64,000 bases of DNA from Dastarcus helophoroides (lineage: Eukaryota > Arthropoda > Insecta > Coleoptera > Bothrideridae). The notes beneath the pieces were generated by a model. That model was given only the letters and a program-made list of their open reading frames with translations, made no database searches and was not told where the DNA came from. The stretch's first letter is position 1. Every line of letters begins with the position of its first letter. Positions 43,860 to 54,981 of this stretch are shown piece after piece. The position numbers and the translations under genes were made by a program. The stretch is from the NCBI GenBank assembly GCA_028583605.1, contig CM053331.1, forward strand, positions 32,466,411-32,530,410, written 5' to 3'.

Positions 43860-45280
43860 TAAAAATCATATTCAAAATTTCCACGTTTTTAGAAAGTTCT
43901 AGTTTTTAAATTGCGACTTGAAACTCTTTTAAAAATGTTCCAATTTTTTTAATAAATTTAGATAATTTTGTTTATTTATTAAACATCCAACTTTTTCTAT
44001 TTACAGTTGTTTGAAAATGTTGTTTTTTAATAAAAAATTTCAAAATCATAATTGTTTAATTCATTTTTTGGAAAATTTGTTTTTTTGGAAATCCCAAATT
44101 TTTTAAAACTTTCGATTTTGTTTGAATATCTTACTCGTTATTTCTTCGAATCACAACGTTTTGTCAAAATTTCCCTTTTTTAAAATTTTAGACTATTTTT
44201 GAAAATTTCCACGTTTTTCAAAAGTTCTAGTTTTTTAAATTGCACTTTTTTGAAACTTTCTCAAAAATGTTCAAATTTTTTTTGATAAATTTAGACAATT
44301 TCGTTTATTCATTAAACATCCAACCTTTTTCTATTTTTAATTTTTTGATTTATTCTTTTAAAAAGTTTGTGTTTTTGTAAATCTCATTTTTTTTAAACTT
44401 TCGATTTTGTTTGAATATCTAATTCGAGTTTCTTTAAAAATTTTGGATTTTTTGAAGTCGAACTCTCTACGAAATGCTAAATTTTTTCGAACTCGACATT
44501 TTTTCGAATTGTGACATTTTTTCAAATAGCAACATTTTTTTAAAATTTCAGCTTTGTTAAATTTTAGACTATTTTTCAAAATTTCCACGTTTTTAAAAAG
44601 TTCAAGTGTTTAAATTGCGACTTGTTGAAACTCTTTCAAAAATGTTCCGATTTTTTTAATAAATTTGGATATTTCGTTTAGTTATTAAACATTCAACTTT
44701 TTCTATTTATAATTGTTTGAAAATTTCGTTTTTTAATAAAAAATGTCGAAATCTTAATTTTTTAATTCATTTTTTTGAAAAGTTTGTTTTTTTGGTAATT
44801 TCAAATTTTTTAAAACTTTCGATTTTGTTTGAATATCTTAATTGAAATTTTTTACTCTTCTTTATAAAAATGTCGATATTCTTAAAATTTCATTTTTTTA
44901 AAAAACGTTAACTTTTTCTCAAGATTTGTCTCTTTTTTTAATTTCGAGTTTAACCAAAATGGTAAAATTTGGTTTTAAAAAATATTATCATTTTCTAAAT
45001 TTCTCCAGTTTTAGAATTGTAATTTATTTGAGAATTATTTATTTTTTCTTAAATATCGACAATATGTTTTAAAAATTTTACCATTTTTAAAATATTTTGT
45101 GGTTTTTCGATATCTGGAGATTTTTAAATAAGGAATTTGGCAGTATTTCGAATATTTTCGAAAATTTTGTCGATTTTTTTATTATATTTATAGCTAATTG
45201 TTTTTAAAAATGAAAACCAAATTGTTAATTTATTTGATTATATTTATAACCGGGAAATAAATGTCGAGTGTTGTTTAATT
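43860..45280 (-). repeat. Tandem repeats with a unit of about 340-390 bp
   Basis: Three consecutive units share CACGTTTTTAGAAAGTTC-like, TTTAAATTGCGACTT, AAAAATGTTC and TTTATTAAACATCCAAC-like words at about 43870, 44205 and 44580. A fourth diverged copy is at about 45825. Polarity is minus. No gene. Confidence 0.65.
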
Positions 45281-45288
45281 CTAGCAAT

Positions 45289-45518
45289 TGAAATACGAAT
45301 CTTGTCCCCTGAAACCAAGAAGAATGATTAAAAAACACAATAAAGTTTGCTCTAATGGGTTTCAACATTCTATCAGCTTCATTATCTCTGAAGATGATAG
45401 CTTGGCTGTCGAAATGCGTTAGAGCAACCTTTGTTGCGTTTCTTAATCTTCCTTAGTTTCAAGGGACAAGATTTGTACTTCAATTGAAGATAACCAAGGA
45501 CCAGTCCGTTCCACCAAA
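45289..45518. mobile_element. Hairpin repeat with 11-bp target-site duplication
   Basis: ATTCTAGCAAT flanks it exactly (45278-45288 and 45519-45529). The left end starts inside the family consensus at TGAAATACGAATC, so the copy is truncated there; the right end is complete (GACCAGTCCGTTCCACCA). Both central arms are present, with CTGAAGATGATAGC and GTCGAAATGCGTTAGAGC on the right. Confidence 0.85.
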
Positions 45519-45529
45519 ATTCTAGCAAT

Positions 45530-47196
45530 GTAAAAATTTGAAGGGGGAGGTTCGACGAGAAAATGTTGGGAATCATTAGTCAAACTTCGAGTAATAAAAT
45601 TATTTTAAAAAAATAATTAATCTTTTAATTATTTTAAGCATAATTATAAAAGATGAAAATTTCAAACTTAAAAATATTAATATTTTGAGAAATAGTTATA
45701 TATTATTTCGAACTCACTTTATATTTTATATGTTTTGTTACAAGTTCGATATATTTTATAATTCTTACTGTGTACTCTGTACTTAATAACGTACTCCGAA
45801 AAAATCAAAAAAAAAAACGTACAGCTCAAAATTTTTACGTTTTTAAAAAGTTCTATTTTTTTTAAATTGCGACTTTTTTGAAGCTCCCTCGAAAATGTTC
45901 AAATTTTTTTAAATAAATTTGGACAAATTTGTTTTTTCATTAAACATTAATTTGTTTTCTAAACGTTGCAATGTCTAGAAAAAAAATTAAATCAACGCGT
46001 TGGTTTAGAATATTTTTTAAATTTTGAAAGTCCTTTTTTCAAAATATAAATTTTGTATTATTTTCGAGAATATTTTAAGTTTTGAAATTTTCAATTTTTC
46101 AAATAATTATGTTGCAATATTTCCTTATTTTGTTTATTTTTGCAAAACCCTGATTTCAAAATACTAAGAAATGTCGATTTAATTCATAATTTATATTTGA
46201 AAAATCCTTAACTTCAAAAAAAGATTTAAATTTGAGGTTTATAATTTTTTTTTTTAATTTTAAGTGTATATCAAGCTTTGATCAGAAAATTTTTGTTCTG
46301 TTAAAAAAAAGACCTTCTGACAAAAGGTTCAGTTTCATTTTATATTTTTGAAAATTAATTTTGAAAGTTATTTTTAAGTCATATTTCTTAATTTCGAAAA
46401 ATGGAATTAATTTGAACTTCTTTTTAGAATTTTTATAGTACAATTATTGTATTTTCAATTTTAAAACCTATGTTAAGATTAAGATAATTGACTAAACCTT
46501 TATCAATTATGGAATTCTTATGATTTTTGTTTTGCGTTTCATATACGTTTTTAAAAATTCCTAGATTTGAAAAACAATTTAAAATTTAAAAGGTACATAT
46601 ATTTATCTAATTTTTAGTAAAAAATTGTTTTCAAGTGTTCTATTGTTGACATAAATTATTTAATTTTAAATTTTTAAAAGAATATAATATATAAAAATTT
46701 CAAATAAATTAAAAAAGTTAATAATATATATAATTAATAATCTATAAAATTTTTTTCTATTTTTTGAAATTATATATTCAATTGATTAGAATTTTTTTTA
46801 TTTTGATATTTCACAAGCATTTGATGAGAAAATATTATTAATTTTTGTTTACTGATTGAATTATATTTATAATTTTAGAAAATTCTTAATCTGGTGAAAA
46901 AAGGTTCAGATTTTAAAAGATATTTTAAATTTAGAAGTATATCATGAAATTTTCTTTTTTTTTTAATAGTCATTCAATAATTTAATTATGAATTTTTTGC
47001 CAACGATTTTTACAGTAATTTTTTTTTATTTTCATTTTTCAGAATTATGTTAAACTATTTGCTTTCTTAATTATGATTTTTTTTACAAAATTTTGTTCTG
47101 CCTTTGAGATCACCCATTTTTGAAGTTGGGCGATTTTTGGTAGAAAGCAAACTTATCGTTTAGCGTTACCATTACGTTAATTTGCGTTATCAACAT
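45530..47196. repeat. AT-rich sequence of low order
   Basis: Very AT-rich, with the repeat word fading from about 46100 onward. No exon, RNA gene or transposon end was recognised. Confidence 0.5.
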
Positions 47197-47211
47197 GCTC
47201 TAATATTAGCA

Positions 47212-47464
47212 TTTTTTTTTTGTAAAACGGGCTGGGCTGCTCATTGGTTAGCTTCAAAAATTGAAATACAAGTCTTGTCCCCTGAAACCGAGAAAGAATA
47301 AAAATACAACAGAGGTTGCTCTAACGTATTTCGATAGCCAAGCTGGCATCTTCAGAGAGATACTTGTCCGCTGAAAACTTGGTTTCAGGGAACAAGATTT
47401 GTTTTTCAATTTTGGAAGATAACCGAGGACCAGTCCGTTTTACAAAAAAAAACAGCAAAAAGAG
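47212..47464. mobile_element. Hairpin repeat with long target-site duplication
   Basis: GCTCTAATATTAGCA (47197-47211) and GCTCTAATGTTAACA (47465-47479) flank it with two differences in 15. The outer ends are inverted, TTGTAAAACGGGCTGG against TTGTAAAACGGACTGG. The left arm is intact and the right arm mostly deleted. Confidence 0.7.
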
Positions 47465-47479
47465 GCTCTAATGTTAACA

Positions 47480-48396
47480 GTAGAGCTAGTTGGTAAGCCG
47501 TAGTGGTGACCTGTGACTACTGGGGATGCAAAACCATCAGTTTACACTAAATCGAAAATCGCTAAACGCAACTAAAAAAGTTTTCTTTTCAAAAATCCCT
47601 AAATTCCAAGATAACACTTTTAAAATTATGTGTACCTACTTTAAATGTTGGAAAAGATTTATCTGATTTTTTTTAATAATCGTGTATTTAGTTTTTAAAT
47701 TTAGAAAAAAATCATCCTAAATTTTTCTTTTTTCAAAATGTTTGAATTTAAAAAAAGATACTTCTTTTATTTTTGAACGTTCCAACTTTAAATTTAGTAA
47801 AACTTTGGAAATCATATAACCTAATCGTGTTGTGAATCAACCCCATGAATGTAATATTAGTACAATTTCCAATAGTCAAACCACCGTGCTTATAAACATG
47901 GTGCTGAAACCAAATATTTAATAATATTTACAATCAAGTTAACTAAAATTAAACACTTTTATTTGGACCCAAGAGCACACTCAACATGTGCCCAAAAATT
48001 AACGAAATATTTGTGCTTAAAATTCTCTCATGCAGTATATTTAGATACGCTTTTAGAAAGCTGTAGATGTTATAAATGTTATTGTAATTTGACTAAAATA
48101 ATCGTCGAAAATGAATAAATATTAGAGACAGAAATTTATAAATAAATAGCTATTAACTACTCAGCCATAAACAGAATAACGTAAGCTATTTGCCACTAAA
48201 TATTATTATTTGCCCCAATAATACTGCTTAAGAAACAATTATTTGTACAAAGGAAAAATATTCTACAAAATACAATAACCACACAAAATTTGTTATTATT
48301 TCTAAATTTAAAACACTTAACATTTACTAGTCATGCATCGGCACATCTGATTAAATTATATTTGAAAAAGAACACAAACTCCCAATGATGTATTAA
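47480..48396. other. Sequence downstream of the 177-residue gene
   Basis: Ordinary-composition sequence that would hold the 3' untranslated region of the minus-strand gene. I did not find a clean AATAAA on the minus strand within 100 bp of its stop codon. Confidence 0.4.
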
Positions 48397-48930
48397 TCAC
48401 AGATACATAGCACGTCGAGATAAAGAAGTCTGTGGTTCGCCACGACCCTTGGCGTTATAATAGCTGCAATTAGGGCCGTTGTTTCTATTATAAACCTCCG
48501 ATTGCCCCATCCTGCGACCAGCCATATCATGAACACCATTCCTGTTGCAAATGTTCGGGCAGTTATCCATAAGATCCTCGTGCATCGAGTACTCTTCAAA
48601 CTCCATGGTATCTTCAACGTCTTCGAAGGGACATCTTTCAAAACTTTCGTAAAGATCTAGAATGGTTTGGAAACATGCCAATATGGTTTCGTCGGGTGTA
48701 GGTCCCAAAATTTTCCCGTAGACATCAGGTCCACAAAAACAATGGGAACTACCGGAATCCTCATTGTACCCAGCTGGTATTGGATAGTAGGGTGGTTTGC
48801 AAGGACGCGGGGGCATAAACTTGCGATCCTCCGAGTATTTGGATTTTTTGGTATTGACGCTACTTCTCCTGAACATGGGCTGCTGTTTGTCCAAACTACC
48901 ACTTAGCCTTCCACTTTTATGGTTTGCCAT
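48397..48930 (-). CDS. Uncharacterised 177-residue protein
   Basis: A complete frame from an ATG in good context (GTAAATGGC) to TAA. Composition and codon use look like a real gene, unlike the AT-rich surroundings. Residues 1-60 are basic and Pro/Ser-rich with PPRPCKPPYYPIPAGY; 60-125 are acidic and hydrophobic (ETILACFQTILDLYESFERC, then EDVEDTMEFEEYSMHEDLMD); 125-177 are Asn/Gly-rich and basic. Six cysteines are scattered. There is no signal peptide, membrane segment or domain that I recognise. It could be a single-exon gene or the last exon of a longer one. I cannot assign a function. Confidence 0.6.
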   Translation of the reverse strand: MANHKSGRLSGSLDKQQPMFRRSSVNTKKSKYSEDRKFMPPRPCKPPYYPIPAGYNEDSGSSHCFCGPDVYGKILGPTPDETILACFQTILDLYESFERCPFEDVEDTMEFEEYSMHEDLMDNCPNICNRNGVHDMAGRRMGQSEVYNRNNGPNCSYYNAKGRGEPQTSLSRRAMYL

Positions 48931-50140
48931 TTACCAAGGATTTTCACCCGATGCATTACTAGGAGAGTTATTTATCGATAATTTTGTACGTCATTTTCTA
49001 AATAATTTGGTTTGACATTTTATCAGCACAAATGAACTAAATGATGCGTTCGGTATTAGTGGAATATTTTTCCTGGTGACTAAGAGAAGTGGGTAAGATA
49101 GAATAAGTAAATTTGGCGTATTGGTCATTTATGTGTGTAACGTTGGTGGCAAATAAATGCTGAGTTGGGCTTATTGGCACACAGGGTCACATAGGGTACA
49201 GCTCGGTGTCCCGAGAGGGCTCGAGCCTATCAGTGCCGTCCAGCTATGTAAGTGCAAAACTCGTTGTCAAGTGTATTGTCCCACATCCAGGTGGACTAGT
49301 GCACTACCATGGCTCACCAAATAGGACCATGCTGTGTGCGGCACCACCTATCATTTTACCATTAAATTATGTAACCCACAACATTGACGAAAAATGCGGA
49401 CATTGTCCGATATGAAATTATTTAAAATTTAATCAAATTCCATAACTTTTAAGCCTAGATTTAATATTTAACTCGACTTCATTTAGTGAACATTCCCTCT
49501 CATTATGCGGGTAAAAATACGGAATATTTAAATTTCCTCGAAGACACTCGCGAATGTAACAGCGGAGACCGATTTTTAACATTAACCCAAATTGTGAATT
49601 ATTCATACTTCGCTCTCCAACTTATATTGGGATACATGGCGGGTGGCAATTTAAATTTTCTTCTGAAGCTTTAACTTTATCTGATTTGGTGTCAAATTGT
49701 TGGAATATTTTTAGATAAACCGGTATTAAAATGACGTTAAGCTCAAAGCGCGAATTTACATCGTTTACATGGGATAAAAGCGTCGATAGCACATGGATGA
49801 AAAAAGGGCTTCGCTGAAAAACTGGTTTTGAATTTAGTTCAAAAAATGAATGAAATCTATATTTAAGAGCTTCCCAAACTGTTCACTGAATATTGTGAAT
49901 GTAAACCCACCCTCTGCAATTCTTTATTTACGAGAATATGTATATCTTTAAGGGTTAATAGATGGTTTACAAAATTTGGCAATAATACCTAAAATATTTA
50001 AAAAATACCAAAGAATACTGAAAGTTTTGTTATACTGACACATTTAATTAATTACTAAATATCCATAAATAATAGCAGTTGCTAGAATTTTTTTTCTTCC
50101 AATTTTATAAATTATTGTGTTATTTACAAAGGTGCAGAAC
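48931..50140. other. Upstream region of the 177-residue gene
   Basis: GC-richer patches at 49190-49400 probably belong to its 5' region or to another transcript. Small plus-strand frames at 49206 and 49486 have no recognisable motif. No TATA box stands out. Confidence 0.4.
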
Positions 50141-50180
50141 CAGGCCCGTAACCAGGAAGGGGCTGGGGGGGCTTTTACTA
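50141..50180. mobile_element. Terminal remnant of a DNA transposon (tentative)
   Basis: CAGGCCCGTAACCAGGAAGG followed by GGCTGGGGGGGC resembles a terminal sequence (GGCCCGTAGCCAGGA) I know from widespread arthropod repeats. Only one end is visible. Confidence 0.3.
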
Positions 50181-50660
50181 TAATATCTACCTTAAAATAG
50201 AATTATTTTTCGTTTTTCTTTAAAATAAAAAATGATTAGAAATTAAAATTTAGTTTTATTTAATTTATTCAGTTGAAAATTCAAAAAGAAAAGAAAAATT
50301 TTGTAGCTTAAAGATCAAATTTTGAAACTGAGATTGAAATTTCGATATTAATCTTAAAATGTTTTTCGAAATTTTTAAAACAACTTTCCAAGTTTACTCT
50401 AAAGATTTTCTTTTTTTTTTGGTCCGGAAGTAGCTCATTTTTGTTTTTTTGCTTTGAAAGTCAAAACTTTGTTTCTTTTTCTATAATGATTTACTTTTTT
50501 ATTACAATATTTGTTCTAATTTCTTAAAATTTTAACTTTTTTCATAAACCTTACTCATAGCTGGAAAGTTTTTATCTCTATTTTTCTAAAATTTCGAGTT
50601 TAAAAAGAAATTTTTGAATTTTCTTCTGGAAATGTTGTCGTTGATTCAGACATTTTAATT
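50181..50660. repeat. AT-rich repeat
   Basis: Short block of the degenerate AT repeat with mixed polarity. No other feature. Confidence 0.5.
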
Positions 50661-51880
50661 TTTTAATAAAAAACTTGACTGTGGCAGTCGATATAAAGTG
50701 TTAATAATCTACGGAATTGAAGATATGACAGTGGCTACGATATACTGAAACCTCAAACGAAATCTTAGTTTTTAAATGTTTTGGATTCCTACATTCTATA
50801 CAATAAAATGTGTGCATTTTTCGTCATTGTAATGAGAAAGTACAACTCCCTAATCATGAATATCATTTGTGCCGTCCGACCGCTTGGAATCATGTGCAAT
50901 GTGTTTATTGCGCTCTGTCTCTATTCAGCTTGCACGGAGCATGATAGTGAGTATATGTCTTTGTTAAGGTTAATGGTAACCAATAACACCCTTTAGTGTA
51001 GTTTGTCAATTACCATACACAAAACTTTCATAACACTGGGTCTCTGTATCGATTTATCATGCCGCATTAGAGCAACAAGTTGTACGGTTGCCTCTAAACC
51101 AACCGCTTTTCGATTATATTATCAGCCCTAAATTAACAAGCCGCACAGCATTAGAGTTCGTAGTTTGGAAGGTCGACAACGAATCTTTCGAAAATCGGTA
51201 AATGCTGTTCCACAGATAATTTGTAGAAATTAAAGATGATTGTAGTACAGGTAAAGCTGCCATTTAAAGTAAACTTTTCTGTAAAATTATAACCCTACGG
51301 ATCTTCTTGACACAGGCTCCGATTCGTAAAAGATGACGTCAACAACCTTATGGATAGGAACAATAACTTCCGGCGCATCCACCAAATTTGAAACCGTACT
51401 TTGCTATACATCATGTAACCTAACATAAATTAAAACCTACTTACCGGCTACCTTACACATTAATAAGTCAATGTTTTTAGCTTAAATCTATTTACTTATC
51501 TTGGACAAGATGTGTCATTAGATTATATTCCACTTGTGAGCTTAAACTACGTAGTGTATTTCACACGGAATATGAGAAAAATGAGAAACCGAAACTAACA
51601 GTAACTAAAGCATTTAGAAGAACAATTGCGGAATTATCTCAAAAAAGTACCACACAAGCTATGCAACCATGCAAGTGGAAAAGTTGAAAAAAAATGTTAG
51701 GAATTTAAAAAATGATATGAGGACAAAGGCAAGAAGAAATATGACGATTTAGAAAGGAATCAGTAATTACATTAGAACAGTGAAGGAAGTTTTTTTGAAA
51801 AACAAACCCAATAGCCTAAACTCAAAGACTACCGCAAGATTTGACATTTGACTGACGGCTCTTGAATTTGATGTAAACGA
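50661..51880. other. Mixed-composition sequence with one possible exon
   Basis: Apart from the signal-peptide-like frame ending at 50946 (see findings), I see no repeat, RNA gene or recognisable protein. The composition is closer to host intergenic or intronic sequence than to the AT repeat. Confidence 0.4.
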
Positions 51881-52178
51881 AAAACAAAAAATAACTTTCG
51901 CCAAAGGCGTAGAAATTTCGAGAGGAAAATTCGAAAAAAATTTCTCTAATTTTATTTAAGTAGGCATTTCAAAAAAAAAATAAATAGAAATTACGGAAAA
52001 TTAACAAATTTTTTACAGAAAAGCTATCATTTTGGGAATAACTTAATATAATCTCGAAATTCTTAGAGAAATCAAATCGAAAATTAAATTTTTTTTTAAT
52101 AGAAATTTTCAAAAAAGCCTTCAAATTTTGAGAGGAAAGGTCGAAATCTCTAAGACTGTTTTCTAAGAAAAATTGATT

Positions 52179-52335
52179 TTGGTGAAACGGTCTGGTTCTT
52201 GGTTATCTTCCAAAATTAAAATACAAATTTTGTCCCCTGAAACCAAGAAAGATTAAAAAAACACAGCAAGAGCCACCTTTGTTGTGTTTTTTTAATCTTT
52301 CTTGGTTTCAGGGGACAAAATTTGTATTTGAATTT
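52179..52335. repeat. Hairpin repeat reduced to a perfect 46-bp stem
   Basis: 52220-52265 and 52283-52328 are perfect reverse complements over 46 bp with a 17-base loop; the arms include TTGTCCCCTGAAACCAAGAA. The central hammerhead-like part has been deleted. The outer left end TTTTGGTGAAACGGTCTGG is still present. Confidence 0.85.
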
Positions 52336-52960
52336 AGGAAAATTTATATTTATAACAAAAAATAGAAATTTTGGGAAAAAATAAATTTATCATAGAAAAC
52401 TTGACATTTTAAGAAATGTAGAGCAAGAAGCCTAACGTTCCAAAATTTTTAAAGAAAAATCGATTATCTTTTCTAGAGGGAAGAGAATTTTGAAAATGAA
52501 GATCGAAATTTCGATAAAAATTTTGCTTTAATAGAAGGTTGATCTTTCTAGAAAGGTGCAACAAAAAAATCTATAAAAATTGTTCATGAAAGAAACTTGA
52601 TAATTCTAAATGTATACAAAATAAACTATATTTCAATCAAAATTTCTACGAAAATTTTTTGTAAGTAAAAATTTCACAAAAATAATGGAAACTATAAAAA
52701 GGAAAGATAAACAACATTTCTGTAATTCTTTTAAAGTTAATAGGTATTTAAATAAAAAATAGAACTTTTATAAAATCAACAAAATTTTTCACATAAACAT
52801 TTCGAGAAAAATTGAGCAAAATGTCAAAGTTAAAAAAAAAATCAAAACTTCTATAAAATTAAGTGGAAATGTCAAAAAACACTTTTACATTTGGAGAAAA
52901 AAGATCGATATTTCTACTCTTTTTTTAAGCCAAGTTAACATTTCTAAACAAAAACAGTTG

Positions 52961-53016
52961 GGAGCGATGGCTTAATCGGTTGAGCACCGGGTATTTGCCA
53001 TCAGGGTCATAAACAT
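52961..53016 (+). repeat. SINE-like segment, truncated
   Basis: GAGCGATGGCTTAATCGGTT then GAGCACCGGGTATTTGCCAT and CAGGGTCATAAAC, after which the sequence jumps to another part of the 1.9-kb unit. Confidence 0.45.
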
Positions 53017-54024
53017 AACAAAATGTCCAATTCTGAGATAAAAGTTAAAATTTCGAAAAAAAAACTTTGCGAAACGAGTCGAATTTTCTGAGAAATAGAA
53101 CATTTGCAGCAAAAACTAATATTTGTAAAAATTGGGGAAACTTTTAAAAAATCAATCTTTAATACAAAGTCGACGACATTTCTAGAAAAAAAAGCAGCAA
53201 TTTAGAACAAAATCGAAAAAGGTTAATTTTGAAAAACGTCAAATTTTGTGAATACAATTTAATTTTAAAAAAAAAGGGAAATATTCTGAGGTGAAGTTCT
53301 AATTAGAAGACAAAAATTAATAAAAGGTCAACAAGAGCCACGTTTGTTGTGTTTTTTAATCTTTCTTGGTTACAGAGGACAAGATTTGTATTTTTATTTA
53401 AGAAAATGTGATATTTATAATAAAAAATAGAAATTTTGGGGAAAAAAAAAATTTATCATAGATAACTTGACATTCCGAGAAAGGTAGAGCAAGAAGTCTA
53501 ACGTTCCAAAATTTTGAAAGAAAAATCGATAATCTTTTCTAGAGGAAAGAGAATTTTGAAGATAAAGATCGAAGCTTCTATGAAAATTTTGCTTTAATAG
53601 AAGGTTGATGTTTCTAGAAAGGTGGAACAAAAAATCCATAAAACTTATCCATAAAAGAAACTTGAAAGTTTAAAATATATACAAAATAAATTATATGTCA
53701 ATCAAAATTTCTACGAAAATTTTTTGTAAGTAAAAATTCACAAAAACAGTGTACAGTTCAAAAAGAAAAGTTAAACAACATTTTTGCCATTTTTTTAAAG
53801 TTAATACGTATTTAAAGAAAAAATAGAACTTTTATAAAATCAGCAAAATTTTTTACATAAAAGTATAGCCATTTCAAGAAAAAATGAGTAAAAAGTAAAA
53901 TAAAAAAAAATCAAAACTTCTATAAAATAAGTGAAAATTTCAAAAAACACTTTTACATTTCGAGAAAAAAGATCGAAATCGCTACTACTTTTTTAAGCAA
54001 AGTTAACATTTCGAAGTAAAAACA

Positions 54025-54150
54025 GTCCGGCTCAATGGCTTAATCGTTTGAGTGCCGGCTATCAGGATTATAAGCAAGGCCGTGCCGTGCTATGATGCAA
54101 AGAGGACACCCCATCAGGCGGCACCTTAAAGAGGCGACATAAGCACTTAA
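54025..54150 (+). repeat. SINE-like segment
   Basis: GGCTCAATGGCTTAATCGTT opens it, followed by AGGCCGTGCCGTGCTATGAT, CATCAGGCGGCACC and GCGACATAAGC. The first part resembles a tRNA D-arm with a pol III A box; no clear B box is present. It recurs within the 1.9-kb unit. Confidence 0.45.
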
Positions 54151-54446
54151 ATGAAAATATAACTAAAAATTTTTACAAATCGTTTTTCTTTATCAGTCTA
54201 TGTCAAGGGTAGGCAAATAAAGCTAAAGAGTCGCTTATGCCGGATTGACTAAGGTCTACAAAATTTCCAGATTTTAAAATTGCTGACCTCAGTTTTTATT
54301 TTAAAGTTAAAAAAAATCCAATTTTCCCAGGAAATATTTTTATTACAATTTCGAACTAATTTTGAGTCAAAAAGCAAATTTCTAGAAACAGAAGTCTTCA
54401 GGAAAAGGATACTTATATGGCTGACTTACGGCTTTAAGTTGGAAGT

Positions 54447-54515
54447 GTATACAACCACCGTACCATGCTGATGAGGCCAAGGAAGGCCGAAACTTGTCTA
54501 AGGTTGCGGTTGTAC
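54447..54515 (+). ncRNA. Hammerhead ribozyme 1 (type I)
   Basis: The core CTGATGA (54468-54474) is followed by stem II GGCC-AAGGAA-GGCC (54475-54488) and GAAA (54489-54492). Stem III is minimal, AC-TT-GT, as in Penelope-type hammerheads, and the predicted cleavage is after C54498. Stem I has an inner part (ACC-ATG region) and an outer 7-bp helix, TACAACC (54450-54456) with GGTTGTA (54508-54514), separated by an internal loop suited to tertiary contact with loop II. All conserved core bases are present. Confidence 0.88.
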
Positions 54516-54912
54516 ATATTTTCAATTTTAAGCACGTTTAACTGTTTAATTACAGAACATTTAATTGGTCGTTTGTCAAAACTAGATGAAAGTAAAGTCA
54601 CGCCGAGGACGTTTGTATCTATGGATGTTGCGATGCAACCCGTGATACAAGCTTTGCCTCATCTACGTAAACTTTGCAATTGCAGTCTAATTTTCAGTAG
54701 ATTCTAATGAAATTCAATTTCAATTGCATCGTAATAAACTTGTATATATTCGTATATACAAGGCTTATTATCTCAGCAGAGAAGAATGCTTCAATTAGCA
54801 TGTAGCGAAAATGTTTGCGTAATAAACAGTTAAAAGTCAGTTACAAGTCACCCAATGGAGGTTTACTCTCTTAGATACTTATACGACTGACTAACGGCTT
54901 TAAGTTGGATTT

Positions 54913-54981
54913 GTATACAACCACCGTACCATGCTGATGAGGCCAAGGAAGGCCGAAACTGATCTATGGTTGCGGTTGTAC
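54913..54981 (+). ncRNA. Hammerhead ribozyme 2 (type I)
   Basis: The same architecture: CTGATGA at 54934-54940, stem II GGCC-AAGGAA-GGCC, GAAA at 54955-54958, and the outer stem I TACAACC/GGTTGTA intact. Stem III differs: GAAACTGATC in place of GAAACTTGTC, so the C-G pair becomes C-A, and it may cleave less well. The predicted cleavage is after C54964, 466 bases from the first site. Confidence 0.82.

Noticed and set aside
49190..49252. A 63-base open mini-exon between CACACAG and GTAAGTG (GHIGYSSVSREGSSLSVPSS)
   Set aside because: The acceptor has no pyrimidine tract and the peptide does not continue the SCYL2 tail in any way I recognise. Too weak to call.
54465..54707. An exon-like frame (acceptor TTTAATTACAG, HLIGRLSKLDESKV..., AATAAA downstream) that would join in phase to the signal-peptide frame at 50946
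   Set aside because: It lies inside the 628-bp hammerhead insertion, and the same acceptor is repeated 466 bp later without the coding-like part. It is element sequence, so the phase match is a coincidence.
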